DNA of 64,000 nt from Capra hircus (lineage: Eukaryota; Chordata; Mammalia; Artiodactyla; Bovidae). Both the position numbers and the translations under genes were made by a program. The notes under the pieces are model-generated. The model worked only from the letters and a program-made list of their open reading frames with translations, ran no database searches and had not been told where the DNA came from. The first letter of the stretch is position 1. Every line of letters starts with the position of its first letter. Positions 1 through 11,089 of this stretch are shown here, in pieces. The stretch is taken from contig NC_030820.1 in the NCBI RefSeq assembly GCF_001704415.2, positions 40,592,036 through 40,656,035 of the forward strand, written 5' to 3'.

Positions 1-2518
1 ACTGTGTACTTAGGTTTTATTTCTCCAGAGCCAAAAAAAAGAAAATCTACGAAATTGCTGCCTGGATTGGTATACCACGTGCAGAAGCTGTGGTTCCTTC
101 ACAGGGTATCACAGAGCCCCTTCTCCCCCTGCAGAATACAGACCTTGTCTTTTCTTAACAGAACTTTGTCACAATTCTGCAGGTGCTTTCTTTGAGAACA
201 GAAGGATTCTTATTTGACGGAGAATTTCCAAAAGGACTCGATCCAGATTTGCTCTGAAGAATCGCAGGATGGTCCAAGATTTGCCTGACAATAGCTTTGA
301 AGGAATGGCTGTGCCAGAAATCCCTGAATCTCATTTATGACCTGACCTCCCTGACAGCAGAGACAAACGAAATGACACCAGCACTGTGATGCCAAAAGGA
401 GAGTCCAGTCAGCAAAGGCTTGGGTTTAATTCCATCTCATCTTCCCTAATGAGGAAAAGTCACCTAGCGTAAAACTCCTTTATGTTATCACAGATCTTGG
501 TCCCTGACTTGAAGCAGTCCATCCAGGAAACTCCAAGTTTGGGGTCAAAGTAGTAAGGAGTGTCCTGAAATGTGATGAGGTGGGAAGTGATCGACATTTA
601 ACTTCTAAGAAAATCTACCAATTGAAACTGTAATTAGGTCACTTAAAAAACAGTGATATAACCTGAAGATTAGATGACCAGTGTTGAACTTTTGATTTTC
701 TCTCCCTTATATATACATGTGTCTGTGTCTGTATGCAACATGTATACAGTTTATAATACATGACATTACGGTTCATGATAATTGTAATCTCTGCCAATCT
801 GACATGGAAAAACTAGAATTCTTGGTGCTTGTCTGATCCACTGTGGAGGGCCCTTTGAATGAGTGTGTGCACAGACCATATATGACAAGTGCCCAAAAGC
901 GAAGGAAGTTCAAAGATGGCAAAAGTGCCTTTAATAATTTTGTCTTATGTAATTATCTAGTAATAATTTTTATTTTCCTAATAATAGTCTGTCTGTCTCA
1001 AAGTTTAGGCATGAGGTTTTTTTAAATGCATGCTTGTATCAATTTTTATAAGCCATAATTAAAAATAATATGTAGTACTGTATTTTACTGTTGTTTTAGT
1101 ACTCTTTGTATTTCCTGAAATGTTAGCTATGCCACAGGGGGGAAAAATATGAGTCACTTTTCTTGGCAAGACATCGTGGTAACAGAACCACTGCAACAAA
1201 AGAGGATTTACAGGACAGTATTTGGATCATTAGTTTAACACTATCTAAATGATTCTGTTTCTCTGCAAACTTCATTATTTCAGCATTGAGAGTCCCTCTT
1301 CTGTACGTAAGAAACAGGCAGTATGCAAGCATATACCTAACACTGGTAAAACACCCCCTCCCCCCGCCAAAACAGAACACATATTACATACTCATTTACT
1401 AGCTTTTAACTACTCAGAGATAGTTTAAAAATACCATAACATTCACAGCTTACAAAGAAATTAATTTTTTACTTGTCTGAGGGAAAAAAAAACAAAGAAA
1501 TCTTTTCCTTAAACTCTTTAAAGTTGTCCATAGTCATTTACATTTTTGAGAAGCCATTTCCTTCCAGATTTTTAAAGCAATATAAACACTGATGTGCTAC
1601 CAAAATACCCTAAGCCTAAATATATATTCTATTTCTATATATTTTTTATGGTTCTGAGCTCACTTTATGGGCAATGTAATTTTGGGAAACTCATGCATAC
1701 TACATGGAAAATGCTTTTGAATTTTATCTTATTGTTATCTAATTAATAAATGGATTTTTAGTGTAAATAGAAAAAAAAGATAAAATATCTAGAATGAATG
1801 TGGTTTTTGTAAGCAAGCAACTCTGTGGATTTCACTATGCATACCATGTTTTAAGTTCTGCCCTTTCCCAAACCCCAAGTCCTGCCTTCAACTTCTGGCC
1901 TCAAACACGCCCAAGGAAACAAGACCCTGGAAGTCTGAGACTGAAAATGAAAAAGGAAAAGCAAAGTTCTTTAAAGCATTCAGTCATCTTGAAAACAATC
2001 GCATCAGAGAATCATTCACGTATGTGTTTCTCTAGTTAAAAGGCGGTAGAAAGTGAAAGTAGAACATTGATTCTGAACTCTAACAGGCTTGATTTAAATT
2101 TTGATCTCTTGATGTCTGAGCATTTTTTCCTCCTGTGTCTCTAAAAGATGCCTGACTCAGAATCTTTTCCGGTCCTGCGGGTGCCATCCCCTGTGGTTTG
2201 GGAATACCCTGTAGTGCAGGAGAGAGAGTTAAGGCTGTAGAAAGAGGTGAATACAAAATGCAGCCGTTTCCCCTCAAAAGAGTGCAACAGTTAGTCCTGC
2301 CACTTGAGCAATGATAGTGTTTCAAAACAGCACTTTAGAATTGAGAGGGGCCTTTCGAGTTCAGACTGTGTGTACAATCAGGCTGCCTTGCCCAGTCTTC
2401 AGTTTCTCGTGTGTAAATAGACGAGCAGGCTCACCCATGGGACCTGGACCACCATAAGTCAGCATCCCAGCATGGCTCAGGGACGCAGGTTACAGGTGTC
2501 GACTAACAAGATGCATGA
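1..2518. other. Unique sequence, no gene recognised
   Basis: This AT-rich, apparently single-copy stretch has no repeat family that I recognise. The open frames in it are under 90 codons, overlap on both strands and show no domain, signal peptide or splice context, so I treat them as chance frames. Confidence 0.5.
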
Positions 2519-2818
2519 CATGAGAGCTGCGAGTTAAATTCTCTCTGGGACAAAATGAGGACTGCAGCCTGGGAGACAGCACCTCAGGGAGTTCAGAGAG
2601 ACTGCTCCAAAGAAGTAGTGGGGGAAGGTCAATCTATAAGATTTCCATGAAGGAGGAGTTCAATGCAATCAGTGCTTACTTTACAAAAGGTTTTCTGATA
2701 GTCATGAGGAGCTGATGTCACCATCCAGGGATTTAGTGCTTTTCTAGATATGAAGAAACACAGGGACTGGGATCATGATATCAGTCCCTGAAAATATCTA
2801 ACTCTCTAAAGACCTGTT
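2519..2818 (+). repeat. LTR-like repeat, copy A, left part
   Basis: The segment begins TGAGAGCTGCGAGTTAAATT and can be followed alongside the copy at 60819. Shared landmarks in order are a GGGCAAA-like stretch, GACAGCACCTCA, the CTGCTCC(A/C)AAGAG motif, GCTTTTCTAGATATG and CTGAAAATATCTAACT. The TG start and middle-repetitive behaviour fit a solitary LTR of an old endogenous retrovirus, but I cannot name the family. The copy is cut at 2818 by a BovB insertion and resumes at 3412. Confidence 0.5.
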
Positions 2819-3400
2819 TCTTTATTTTCTTGGGCTCCAAAATCACTGCAGATGGTGACTGCAGCCATGAAATTAAAAGACAGTTGCTCCTTGGAAGAAA
2901 AGCTATGACAAACCTAGACAGCATATTAAAAAGCAGAGACACTTAACCAACAAAGGTCCATCTAGTCAAAGCTATAGTTTTTCTAGTAGTCATGTATGGA
3001 TATGAGAGTTGGACCTTTATAAAGCAACCTGAGTGCCAGAGAATTGATGCTTTTGAACTATGATGTTGCAGATGACTCTTGAGAGTTCCTTGGAGGAGAT
3101 CCAACCCATCAATCCTAAAGGAAATCTGTCCTGAACATTCATTGGAAGGATTGATGCTGAAGCTGAAGCTCCAATACTTTGGCCACCTGATGTGAAGAAC
3201 TGACTCATTGGAAAAGACCCTGATGCTGGGGAAGATTGAAGGCAGGAAGAGAAGGGGATGACAGAGGATGAGATGATTAGATAGCATCACCGACACGATG
3301 GACACGAGTTTGAGCAAGCTCCAGGAGTTGGACAGGGAAGCCTGGAGTGCTGCAGTCCATCAGGTCACAAGGAGTCAAACATGACTGAGTGACTGGACTG
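2819..3400 (+). mobile_element. BovB LINE, 5'-truncated 3' end
   Basis: This is the 3' end of a BovB (RTE-clade) non-LTR retrotransposon in sense orientation. It covers the C-terminal part of the reverse transcriptase frame and the 3' tail, with many disrupted codons, and is not functional. It is flanked by the perfect 11-bp target-site duplication AAAGACCTGTT at 2808-2818 and 3401-3411. The insertion interrupts an LTR-like repeat, so BovB is the younger element here. Confidence 0.93.
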
Positions 3401-3411
3401 AAAGACCTGTT

Positions 3412-3580
3412 CCATCAGTTTCCCTAGAGCACAGAGGGCCTCACTATCCACCCTTAATTCCCTTCAGGGAGTCTTGAAGGTCAGCAGCTGTAATGGCACA
3501 GGCAGATGGCGAATGCCCTTCTTGCTGTTGTTCAGCGGCTGGTGAATGCTCTTGGCAAGTGCCAGTTAGTAGTTGACACA
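3412..3580 (+). repeat. LTR-like repeat, copy A, right part
   Basis: This continues the repeat that starts at 2519. It shares GAGGGCCTCA, the CTTCAG(G/C)G block, GAAGGTCAGCAGCTG and GCAAGTGCCA..TAGTTGACA with the copy ending near 61300. The true 3' end is uncertain; a TTGACA close to 3578 is the last shared landmark. Confidence 0.5.
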
Positions 3581-4270
3581 GGAAAACAGAGAGGGGGTAT
3601 GCGAGGTGTCTGGGGGAAGCTGGGGACATGTCCATTCTTTCTCTTTCTTTATTACGTTTGCTACAAGTGGGTGAAGATTCAATTCAGTCTCTCATTCATT
3701 TCAAGAGGGAGATGTCAAAATCACAGCAAACAGAAAGAGCCCGCCTGCTCCACCTGCCTGGCATGAAGCAATAATTCCCGGGTCATTTTCTGTTTCATTT
3801 CGTTTTGTTTTGTCTGAAGGACTGAGTCCCCACCCCATGAAAGTACTAGTGAACTAATTGCTGAGTTATTTTTTTTACAGCGATTTTAGTGTTTTATTAG
3901 TTTTTCTACTTCACATCACTAGTGATTTAAGTCCACTCCGGCATCTGAAATGTTACAGTTCGATAAAATAAGTAAATTAATAAAATCTAAAGTGCTTCCA
4001 AGCTGGGCAGACGCCTTTCGGTATGCTACGCTTTTACTGCTCTTCCCAGCTGATATTTATAACTCAGCCCATATGCGGTTATAAAGATTTATTATGAGCC
4101 TGTGGAATAAGTTCTGTTAATGTGTACAGTAAACGTCCAAGTTTTGACTCTGTGAGCCTTGGAGATTTCTAATAAGATGAAGCCATCTTGACCAGGGGCC
4201 AAGCCATGCACCGTTGGAATGAAGCCTTGTATTGACGAGTGCTAAGCTGTGCACCCCAGACTGTACACAC

Positions 4271-4273
<3 letters not shown>
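3581..4273. other. Unique sequence, no gene recognised
   Basis: No repeat family or coding signal is recognisable. It contains short T-rich runs such as the TTTTG repeats near 3800. Confidence 0.45.

Positions 4274-4312
<39 letters not shown>
4274..4312. repeat. (TG)n microsatellite
   Basis: This is an uninterrupted run of about 19-20 TG dinucleotides. Uninterrupted arrays of this length are usually length-polymorphic, and alternating purine-pyrimidine DNA of this kind can adopt Z-form. Confidence 0.97.
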
Positions 4313-4313
<1 letters not shown>

Positions 4314-4317
<4 letters not shown>

Positions 4318-5024
4318 TTGCTGAAAACATCTGTGAGGGTCAGGTAGGTATTTTTCTCCTTCATTACCGTCCTCAGCTGAGAAGAGTTAAGTTGAAGGAT
4401 CCATTGACCAAAAGTTGAAATGGAAATTTTTAAGATGATAAATAAAAGCTGGGCTGAGCCAGGCCAGAGCCAGCCAGAAGTACAGTGAATGGGGCGTCTG
4501 TCCACGACCTGGCTGGCCGAGTCCAGCTGCTGGGCGGTTACTCCAGGCTCATCAGGAGAGAGAAATTTGCAGCCACCAGCTGGTGTGGATCCTCACCACC
4601 TTCCCTTCCATGGCCCAGCCCTCTCCTTTCACCTACTTTGTTCATTCTGGGATACTTCTCTTGTCCTTAATGTATGTGTATGTATTTTTTTCAAGTGAAT
4701 ATCTGTCTTCTGGGGAAGACAAAATTCTTAAAACAATAGCATGAGATAGTTTCAAAAGGTTTGCAGTACTTTTCTTGATCTTGACTGCATTAGAATCATC
4801 TGAGAAATCTTTAAAAATATAAAAGAGTCCTCCCAAAGTGCTGTTGGAACATGTTTTTTTTTTTGCTGTTGTTGTTGTTCATTTTCCTTAGAGAAACCCC
4901 AGCTGCTAATATGCAGTTCAGGTCACAAACCTCTGACCCCGGTACCAACGCTAATTCTGACTCAAAGATTAGAGAATGGTGAAAAAGTGACTTTTCATAG
5001 AAGTTTTGAAAGTAATTAACACAT
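4314..5024. other. Mostly unique sequence
   Basis: A short stretch at about 4775-4840 (GCATTAGAATCATCTGAGAA) resembles the left part of a MER5-type hAT element, but it is too short to call firmly. A T-run followed by a (TTG)n patch lies at about 4851-4880. No gene is recognised. Confidence 0.4.
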
Positions 5025-5372
5025 GAGAGTCCCTTGGACTGCAAGGAGATCCAACCAGTCCATTCTAAAGGAGATCAGCCCTAGGTGTTCTTTGGAAGGA
5101 ATGATGCTAAAGCTGAAACTCCAGTACTTTGGCCACCTCATGTGAAGAGTTGACTCATTGGAAAAGACTCTGATGCTGGGAGGGATTGGGGGCAGGAGAA
5201 GGGGACGACAGAGGATGAGATGGCTGGATGGCATCACTGACTCGATGGACGTGAGTCTGGGTGAAGTTTCCGGGAGTTGGTGATGGACAGGGAGGCCTGG
5301 TGTGCTGCGATTCATGGGGTCACAAAGACTTGGACACGACTGAGTGACTGAACTGAACTGAACTGAACTGAA
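5025..5372 (+). mobile_element. BovB LINE 3' end (about 350 bp)
   Basis: This sense-strand, heavily 5'-truncated BovB copy starts inside the C-terminal reverse transcriptase region (GAGAGTCCCTTGGACTGCAA). It ends in the characteristic (GAACT)n-type tail of five units. It is close to the family consensus, so it is probably younger than the BovB copy at 2819. I see no clear target-site duplication. Confidence 0.92.
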
Positions 5373-5724
5373 CATTTGTCTGCTTCCCAGAGTAGACAAG
5401 ATAGATTGAGATGCCTGATTAATTCAACCTAAAATTTCTTTGTGTGATGATTTAATATGTGATTCTATTATCATCAATATTCTAAATGGACTTTTGTCCC
5501 AAATGAGCAATTAATGTAAAATTTCAGAGAGTAAATAAACCTGGACTGATGCTAGAAAAATTCTGAGGACCTCTCTACATGTTACTTCTGACTGAACAAC
5601 AGTCTTCTTGGATGGCTATTGATCTTCGAATTAAGCAGAGAGCCCTGGATTTTAGCTGGACCTGTTCATGGTTGGACAACATGATCTCCTCTGTCAATTT
5701 CCTTTCCAAAACATGCCTGGAATC
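5373..5724. other. Unique sequence, no gene recognised
   Basis: I see nothing recognisable in this interval. Short overlapping frames on both strands lack protein features. Confidence 0.4.
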
Positions 5725-6202
5725 TATACATTCTCCCCACCCCGTTTCCACTGCTGCCACCACCTACCCAGGCAACTGTGGACTCCAGAGCAAAGTATAC
5801 AAGCATCTTCTACATCTCCCTCCAAACCTGGTCTCCACATGAGCTATGTCACCACCTCCCATTGACGTCCACTTAAAGCCCTTCATGCCTATTCATGGCA
5901 CTGAAAACAAAATCCGGACTCCTCACCAGGCTACAGGCACCACTGGGTCCTCTCAAACACATAGACTGCGCTCTCTGACCTCACCCATCATGTGTTCTCT
6001 CACTTCTTTCTCACTGGGAGACTTTCCCCAACCTGCTGCTTCCCCCGGGCATGCTTTCTGCCTCTGTTTCAGTTTTTATCACCGCTGTCTCAGCCTGTTT
6101 TTTCACTCCTTTGTAACATTTCAAGTTTGCAACTTTCCATTGTGTTTTGTCTGTTTAGCTCCTGTTCCAAGTCTGTCTCCTCCATTTCAAATGAAAGTCC
6201 TG
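5725..6202 (+). repeat. L2 LINE 3' region, left part
   Basis: This old L2 fragment is in sense orientation. Landmarks in consensus order are the CCACTGCTGCCACCACC block, the AAAATCC.GACTCCT block, the CTCACTTC...CTGGGAGACTTTCCCCAACC region and GT.TTGTCTGTTTAGC. It is interrupted at 6203 by a Bov-tA SINE and resumes at 6422. Confidence 0.7.
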
Positions 6203-6421
6203 GACTTCCCAGGAGGTGCTAGTGATAAAGAATCCACCTGCCAATGCAAGACACATAAGAGATGTGGGTTCAATCCCTGGGTCGGGAATATCCCCTGGAG
6301 GAGGGCAAGGCGACCCACTCCAGTATTCTGGCCTGGAGAATCCCATGGACAGAGAAGCCTGGCAGGCTACTATCCATAGTGTCACAAAGAGTCAGATACA
6401 GCTGAAGTGACTTAGCACCCT
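6203..6421 (+). mobile_element. Bov-tA SINE
   Basis: This is a full-length tRNA-derived SINE with an A-box-like segment, a B box (GGGTTCAATCCCTGG), the BovB-derived body and a GAAGTGACTTAGCAC 3' end. It sits inside an L2 and is flanked by unusually long imperfect direct repeats (6167-6202 and 6422-6458, about 36 bp). These read as an extended target-site duplication. Confidence 0.92.
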
Positions 6422-6558
6422 CCAAGCCTGTCTCCTTCATTAGAATGGAAGTCCCCTGAGGGCAGGGACGAAGATGTTCCCTGTTTCATCTACGGTTTCT
6501 TGAACATGCCTTGTGTGTATTGACTGCTCAAGAGATATTTGTTAAATGAGAGGAGAAA
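6422..6558 (+). repeat. L2 LINE 3' end, right part
   Basis: This continues the L2 from 5725. It begins with the duplicated segment and then shows the typical CCTGAGGGCAGGGAC block. It ends with an AGATATTTGTTAAATGAGAGGA tail that corresponds to the L2 3' terminus. Confidence 0.75.
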
Positions 6559-6777
6559 TAAAAGAAATAATCTTTCTTCTTTCTTGTCCTTTACCTTAAA
6601 CCTGTCTCTGTGTTGCTCCATAGTGCCACTGAGATGGAATCCAGGTGACAACCTCTGCTAACCTTCTTCTGGAGGGCCCATTCTTAACTTGTGGACTTTG
6701 AAAGTAGGAGAGAAACCCCAGATGGGGTTACAGCACCAGCCAGCTCACACTGATTGTATCATGCATTCTGGAACTCT

Positions 6778-6935
6778 GTAGTCCTCACAACAATACAGTA
6801 CATTAGGAACTATGATTGTTCCCATTCTATAGATTCATAAACTGAGGCTCAGAAAGGAAAAGTATTCACCCAAGCTCACCTAACTAATAAGTGTTGGGCC
6901 AAGTGTTTTGACACCATATCTTCCAGGCTAACCCA
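6778..6935 (-). repeat. MIR SINE fragment
   Basis: Antisense MIR core. It carries CCCATTCTATAGATTCATAAACTGAGGCTCAGAAAGG and CACCCAAGCTCACCTAACTAATAAGTG-like segments, the reverse complement of the conserved MIR core. Confidence 0.8.
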
Positions 6936-7199
6936 CTTTTCTTTGCTCCTCAAGGGAGGGTACCATTTATTAATACATCTCACAAAACTGGCCAGGAAAG
7001 CAAGACCAATTTTTCTTGGCAGTTGTGATACCTTGCAGGCTTATATTAAGAATGTTGGCTGTTTCAAATCTTCCCCTGCACTTATGCAATTGTGTATTTT
7101 AAAACCAAACTACAGGATTTTACATTTACTTCCTTTGAATAGTGTCACTTTTATTTCAGTGCTCCTTTGTTCAAATCTTCTAAATATCAGTGAATGTTT

Positions 7200-7390
7200 A
7201 GAGTGAGAAGAACATGGACACCAGAGCAAGACAAGCCTAGGTTCAAACTGCAGTCTGCAGTTCAGGGAAGTGTAATGATGGGCAAGCTATTTAACTTTTC
7301 TGAGTGCTGGTTTTCCTCCTTAGTAAAAGGAGAGTGCCTGTGTAGAGCCGTGTGAGGGCTGAGAGAAATCCACCTGTAAAACACGGCACC
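7200..7390 (+). repeat. MIR SINE fragment
   Basis: Sense MIR. It has a tRNA-like GGTTCAAACTGCAGTCTG box, then GGCAAGCTATTTAACTTTTCTGAG, and then the CTCCTTAGTAAAAGGAGAG region. It is diverged but the blocks are in consensus order. Confidence 0.7.
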
Positions 7391-8309
7391 CTGCACTTCA
7401 CATGTGGGGCCAGCCCCGATGTTGGCTTCCGGTCTCCCGGTCCACACATCAACCAGCTCTTCCAGCTGTGTTATCTGAGCTTCTCGCACACAGTAGACTG
7501 TTGTTCTGTAGCTTTTGAGTCATCCATCAATTAAACTGCTCCCAGAGGCAGCAGGCTTTTAAGGGGAGCTGTCTCTTCCCCTGAACACTTCCCTTCTTCA
7601 TCCCAGGGATCAACTCTCACACACTTGTGATCAAAATGACCTTGATTTGTAGGGGATATGAGCAATGTTGCCTACTGAAGCTAGGTTTATTTGGGGGGAT
7701 GTTCATGGCTTTACACTCTATCTTAAGGTTCTTGGACATCTGAATAAACACTGGCATGAAGCATAGTAAAAACAAATGCATCCATCTATGTGAACAGAAA
7801 ATTCAGAGCTGGGAGAAGTAAAAAAAGAAATCCATGAGCTTACCTTCCATGTCCAGAAGTGACCTCATGCAGAGGACAATCAGCTGCTATTGACCATGAT
7901 TTTGAGAAACACAGTGTCTGGTGTGCGAGGGCCCCTGTCGGACTGCCCAGTATTTCTAAACCTTCACAGAATGTGACCATTAGCAAAGGATATGACCATA
8001 AACACCTGAATAATTTGCCTGATTAATTCATAATTATCCACTATCACCCAGGCAACATTAGGATAGCTAAGCTTTGATGCAAGAGGGGAAAGTATAGAAG
8101 GAAGACAATCAGTGAATCAAAGGGGAAAACTTTAGACTTCTGAAAACAGAACAAGTCTGTGTAAGATATGACAATGCAGAAGAAGTTGCAAGAGAACCCG
8201 GCAGTGAGTGACAGGGGAGGAGGGAGTCTTAACAAAGGACAAGGTTCTAGGCCAAGGTGAAAAGGAGGCCAGAGGCTAAACTGGCTGAAGGACCTGTGAG
8301 AACCTTCAC
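7391..8309. other. Unique sequence, no gene recognised
   Basis: No repeat landmark or plausible exon is seen. The interval has average composition with only short, mutually overlapping open frames. Confidence 0.45.
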
Positions 8310-8483
8310 ATGTTGTGGAGAGAATGTGAATCAATGCATCCGCTTTGGAAACCTCTGACCGTATCTACTTATACACAGCTTCAGGACTCAACAGTTCCAC
8401 AACTGGTACATTTCTAGCAAATGTCTGTACAGAGGTTCACTAAAAGACACATGCGAAATGCTCACAGCAGCACTATTTATGAT
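8310..8483 (+). repeat. L1 LINE fragment (end of ORF2 region)
   Basis: The order of motifs matches the C-terminal ORF2/3' region of old mammalian L1. These are TGTTGTGGAGAGAATGTGAA, ACTCAACAGTTCCAC and the CTCACAGCAGCACTATTTATGATAG stretch. It is decayed and non-coding. Confidence 0.65.
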
Positions 8484-8730
8484 AGTTCTGCAGGAGTTTG
8501 CTTTGGATGCCATAACAAAGTACCATCGTCTGGGTCACTTCCGCAGTATTTATTTTGTCATAACTCTGGAGATGAGAAGTCCAAGATCAAAGTGTTGTCA
8601 GGGTTGATTTCTTCTGAGTCCTCTCTCCTTGGCTGTCTCTTCCCTATGTCTTCACATGTGTCTGTGTCTTAATCTCCTCTTCTTATAAAGAGGTCAATCG
8701 TATTGGACTAGAGCCTATCCCAATGACCTT
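8484..8730 (-). repeat. MLT1-type MaLR LTR, part 1
   Basis: Reverse complement of an MLT1 LTR. It shows TTTGCTTTGGATGCCATAACAAAGTACCA, CTCTGGAGATGAGAAGTCCAAGATCAAAGTG, CTCTCTCCTTGGCTG, TCTTCACATG and AATCTCCTCTTCTTATAAAG in order. It is interrupted at 8731 by BovB and resumes at 9096. Confidence 0.85.
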
Positions 8731-9095
8731 GTCATTGTTGTTCAGTCACTCAGTCACTGCAACCCCATGGTCTGCAGCACACCAGGCTTCCCTGTCCTTC
8801 ATTATCTCCCAGAGTTTGCTCAAATTCATGTCCACTGAGTCGATGATGCCATCCAACCATCTTATCCTCTGTTGTCCCCTTCTCCTCCTGCCTTCAATCT
8901 TTCTCAGCATCAGGGTCTTTTCCAGTGAGTTGCTCTTTGCATCAGGTGGCCAAAGTATTGGAGCTTCAGCCTCAGCATCAGTCCTTTCAATGAATATTCA
9001 GGGTTGCTTTCCTTTAGGATTGACTAGTTTGATCTCCTTGCTGTCCAGGAACTCTCAAGGGTCTTCTCCAACACTGCCATTCAAAAGTTCAAAAT
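8731..9095 (-). mobile_element. BovB LINE 3' end, antisense
   Basis: This 365-bp 5'-truncated BovB copy is inserted in reverse orientation. The target-site duplication CCCAATGACCTT (8719-8730) and CCCAATGACTTT (9096-9107) flanks it with one mismatch. The plus-strand 126-codon frame at 8723-9103 is an antisense reading of this element, not a gene. Confidence 0.93.
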
Positions 9096-9175
9096 CCCAA
9101 TGACTTTATTTTATCTTAATTACCTCTTTTAAGCCACTACCTCAAAATACAGTCGCATTTTGAGGTACCGAAGGT
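9096..9175 (-). repeat. MLT1-type MaLR LTR, part 2
   Basis: The LTR resumes with TTAATTACCTCTTTTAAGCCACTACCTCAAAATACAGTCGCATTTTGAGGTAC-type sequence, the expected continuation of MLT1. It loses similarity at about 9175. Confidence 0.75.
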
Positions 9176-10027
9176 TTTTTTGAGTGTGAAGTTTACACCT
9201 CAGCAAAATAGGTGAAAGGAGAAAAAATAAATCAGAAGTTGCAAACCAGGGCAAAACAATCCAAAATATGTCTGCCAAGGTGGTCAAGTAAATCATTCAA
9301 AACAATTTTTGTTGTACTCAGCTCATATTTTCCGAATTGGGACCTTACAAAAGGGCAGGTGTCTATGCTGATGTAAAGACTCTTTGAGAACCTTCGTAAA
9401 TACAAGATACTACCTCAGGATGTTACAGAACACCAAGAATAAAGACAGAGGAAAGGAATGAAAATAACACTGAAAAGACTTCTCATTTGTGGATCTGACT
9501 GTGAGATGACAGTGGATTGATGCCCTCCATAATGCAAAGAAAAGTCATTCTGGTTGTGGAATTCTACATTCAGAAAACTCCCAGGCAGGGAGATTGGCAA
9601 ACTCAAAATAATGAGCCGTGAGAATCTCCGGAGCTTATCTTAGACATAACTTTTCTCCAGAATTTAGTAAATGATACATGGAACAATGGGAAGAACCGGA
9701 CTCCAGCTGTGAGAAGGGAAGAGAAGTCCAGAGATGACGACTGGGTTGTGACCCAGGGAGACGTTCCAGGTTGGATGTGAAGGACAGAAGCTCTGGTGGG
9801 GGGGGCATCTTGGTTAAAAAATTATTCGAGGACAAAATGCCATGGATTGGGCCCTCTAACTGAGATGAGAAGGTAGAACAACTTGAAAATATGAGGGAGA
9901 CACATTATTCTCTATTCAACAAGAAAAAAGAAAAGCAATGAAACACTCCTGGAAAAATAAACAAAAGTGAAATAAAAAAGTCATACAACCAATGGAATGA
10001 AGGAAAAGAAAAACCATTTGGATTTTA
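9176..10027. other. Unique sequence, no gene recognised
   Basis: No recognisable family is present. Short frames on the minus strand (9415-9606, 9635-9835) have no protein hallmark. Confidence 0.4.
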
Positions 10028-10290
10028 TTTTAGGATAAATTTTACTTAATGTATATATATATATATATAGAGAGAGAAAGTCATACATATATATAATACA
10101 TTATATAATATAATGTGTTATGTTCGTTATCCTTATATTTATGTATTATAATATTTTGTAGTATATATAATGTATGTAAAAAGCATTATACATATGTACA
10201 TAATATATATAATGTATTTTGTTTCTTATCCTTATATTTATGTATTATATTATTTTGTACATTTACTTATACTATATTTTTAAAACAAAT
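10028..10290. repeat. AT-rich tract with 99-bp tandem duplication
   Basis: After a (TA)n run near 10050-10070, a unit containing TTATCCTTATATTTATGTATTAT occurs twice, at about 10127 and 10226. The period is 99 bp and the copies are nearly identical in the core. A 60-codon plus-strand frame across it merely shows the repeat (SLYLCII and SLYLCII). Confidence 0.8.
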
Positions 10291-10529
10291 AGTTTAAAAA
10301 ATCTTCAGAGACTTTTAAAAGTCATCAATAAATGTATTTTAGAGGCTGCCACATATGAAGCACCCATTTATGTGTGATGGTGAGTATTTTAGGAGACTTT
10401 CTCCCACAGAGCCCACACAGGTGGATGCTGACAAATCCTTAGCCAACTACACCATAGTGGGAGGTCGGGGACTGGAGTACTAGGGGCAACAATACACTAG
10501 GTCTTGGGGAAGATGACAAGATGAGTGAC

Positions 10530-10690
10530 AAGTGAGTACCGGGAACTCAGAGGGAGAGAAGGATTCTAGCCTAGCAAGAGATGGCATGTGCAAACGTCCG
10601 GAGGCAAGAAAAAGATGGCTGAAGGGAACAGTGAATCAATCAGGGTGATTATGTTTAACATATGAGTGGTGAGGTCAAAGGCCATCAGGG
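10530..10690 (-). repeat. Probable L2 LINE fragment, antisense
   Basis: The segment with GATGGCATGTGCAAACGTCCGGAGGCAAGAA followed by GCTG..GGGAACAGTGAATCA resembles the reverse complement of the L2 ORF2/3' region. It is diverged. Confidence 0.45.
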
Positions 10691-11089
10691 GCTCTGGACA
10701 TGTTTAGGGCATTTAATGGTGCCAGACTATCATTCAGAAAGGTTCTGCCAGTTTATTTACACTCCCATCTGCTGGGTGAGTGCCCTCCCCCACCTCTTCT
10801 TTCCTTTTCTTCCCCCCGCCCCCATTTTCCACATTGAAGTTTGGAATGCATTTTACAATTCGGGTTGGCTAGGCAATAGTAATGATCTAATTGTCACTCC
10901 CTGCACAAATTTCTCAGAATTTGTAGAATGAATTTCATGAGCCTGGAGGAAAATATTGAAGACAATAGCAGAACATCCTTTTAAGATGTGCTGTGTCCTC
11001 AAAGTTCTCAGTGGCCTAGAGGATGACTCTGTGTGGTGGTAAAACAAACACACAGCAACCCCACAGGAGCATCAGTGTCTCTGAACTGA
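10691..11089. other. Unique sequence, no gene recognised
   Basis: There is a pyrimidine-rich stretch at about 10785-10830 and otherwise nothing recognisable. Confidence 0.4.

Noticed and set aside
5016..5399. 127-codon minus-strand open frame
   Set aside because: It is the antisense reading of a BovB 3' end; the same frame recurs at 2943-3317, 8723-9103, 23109-23456 and 25096-25365.
6155..6410. Open frames on both strands around 6.2-6.4 kb
   Set aside because: They are translations of a Bov-tA SINE; near-identical peptides occur at all other Bov-tA copies.
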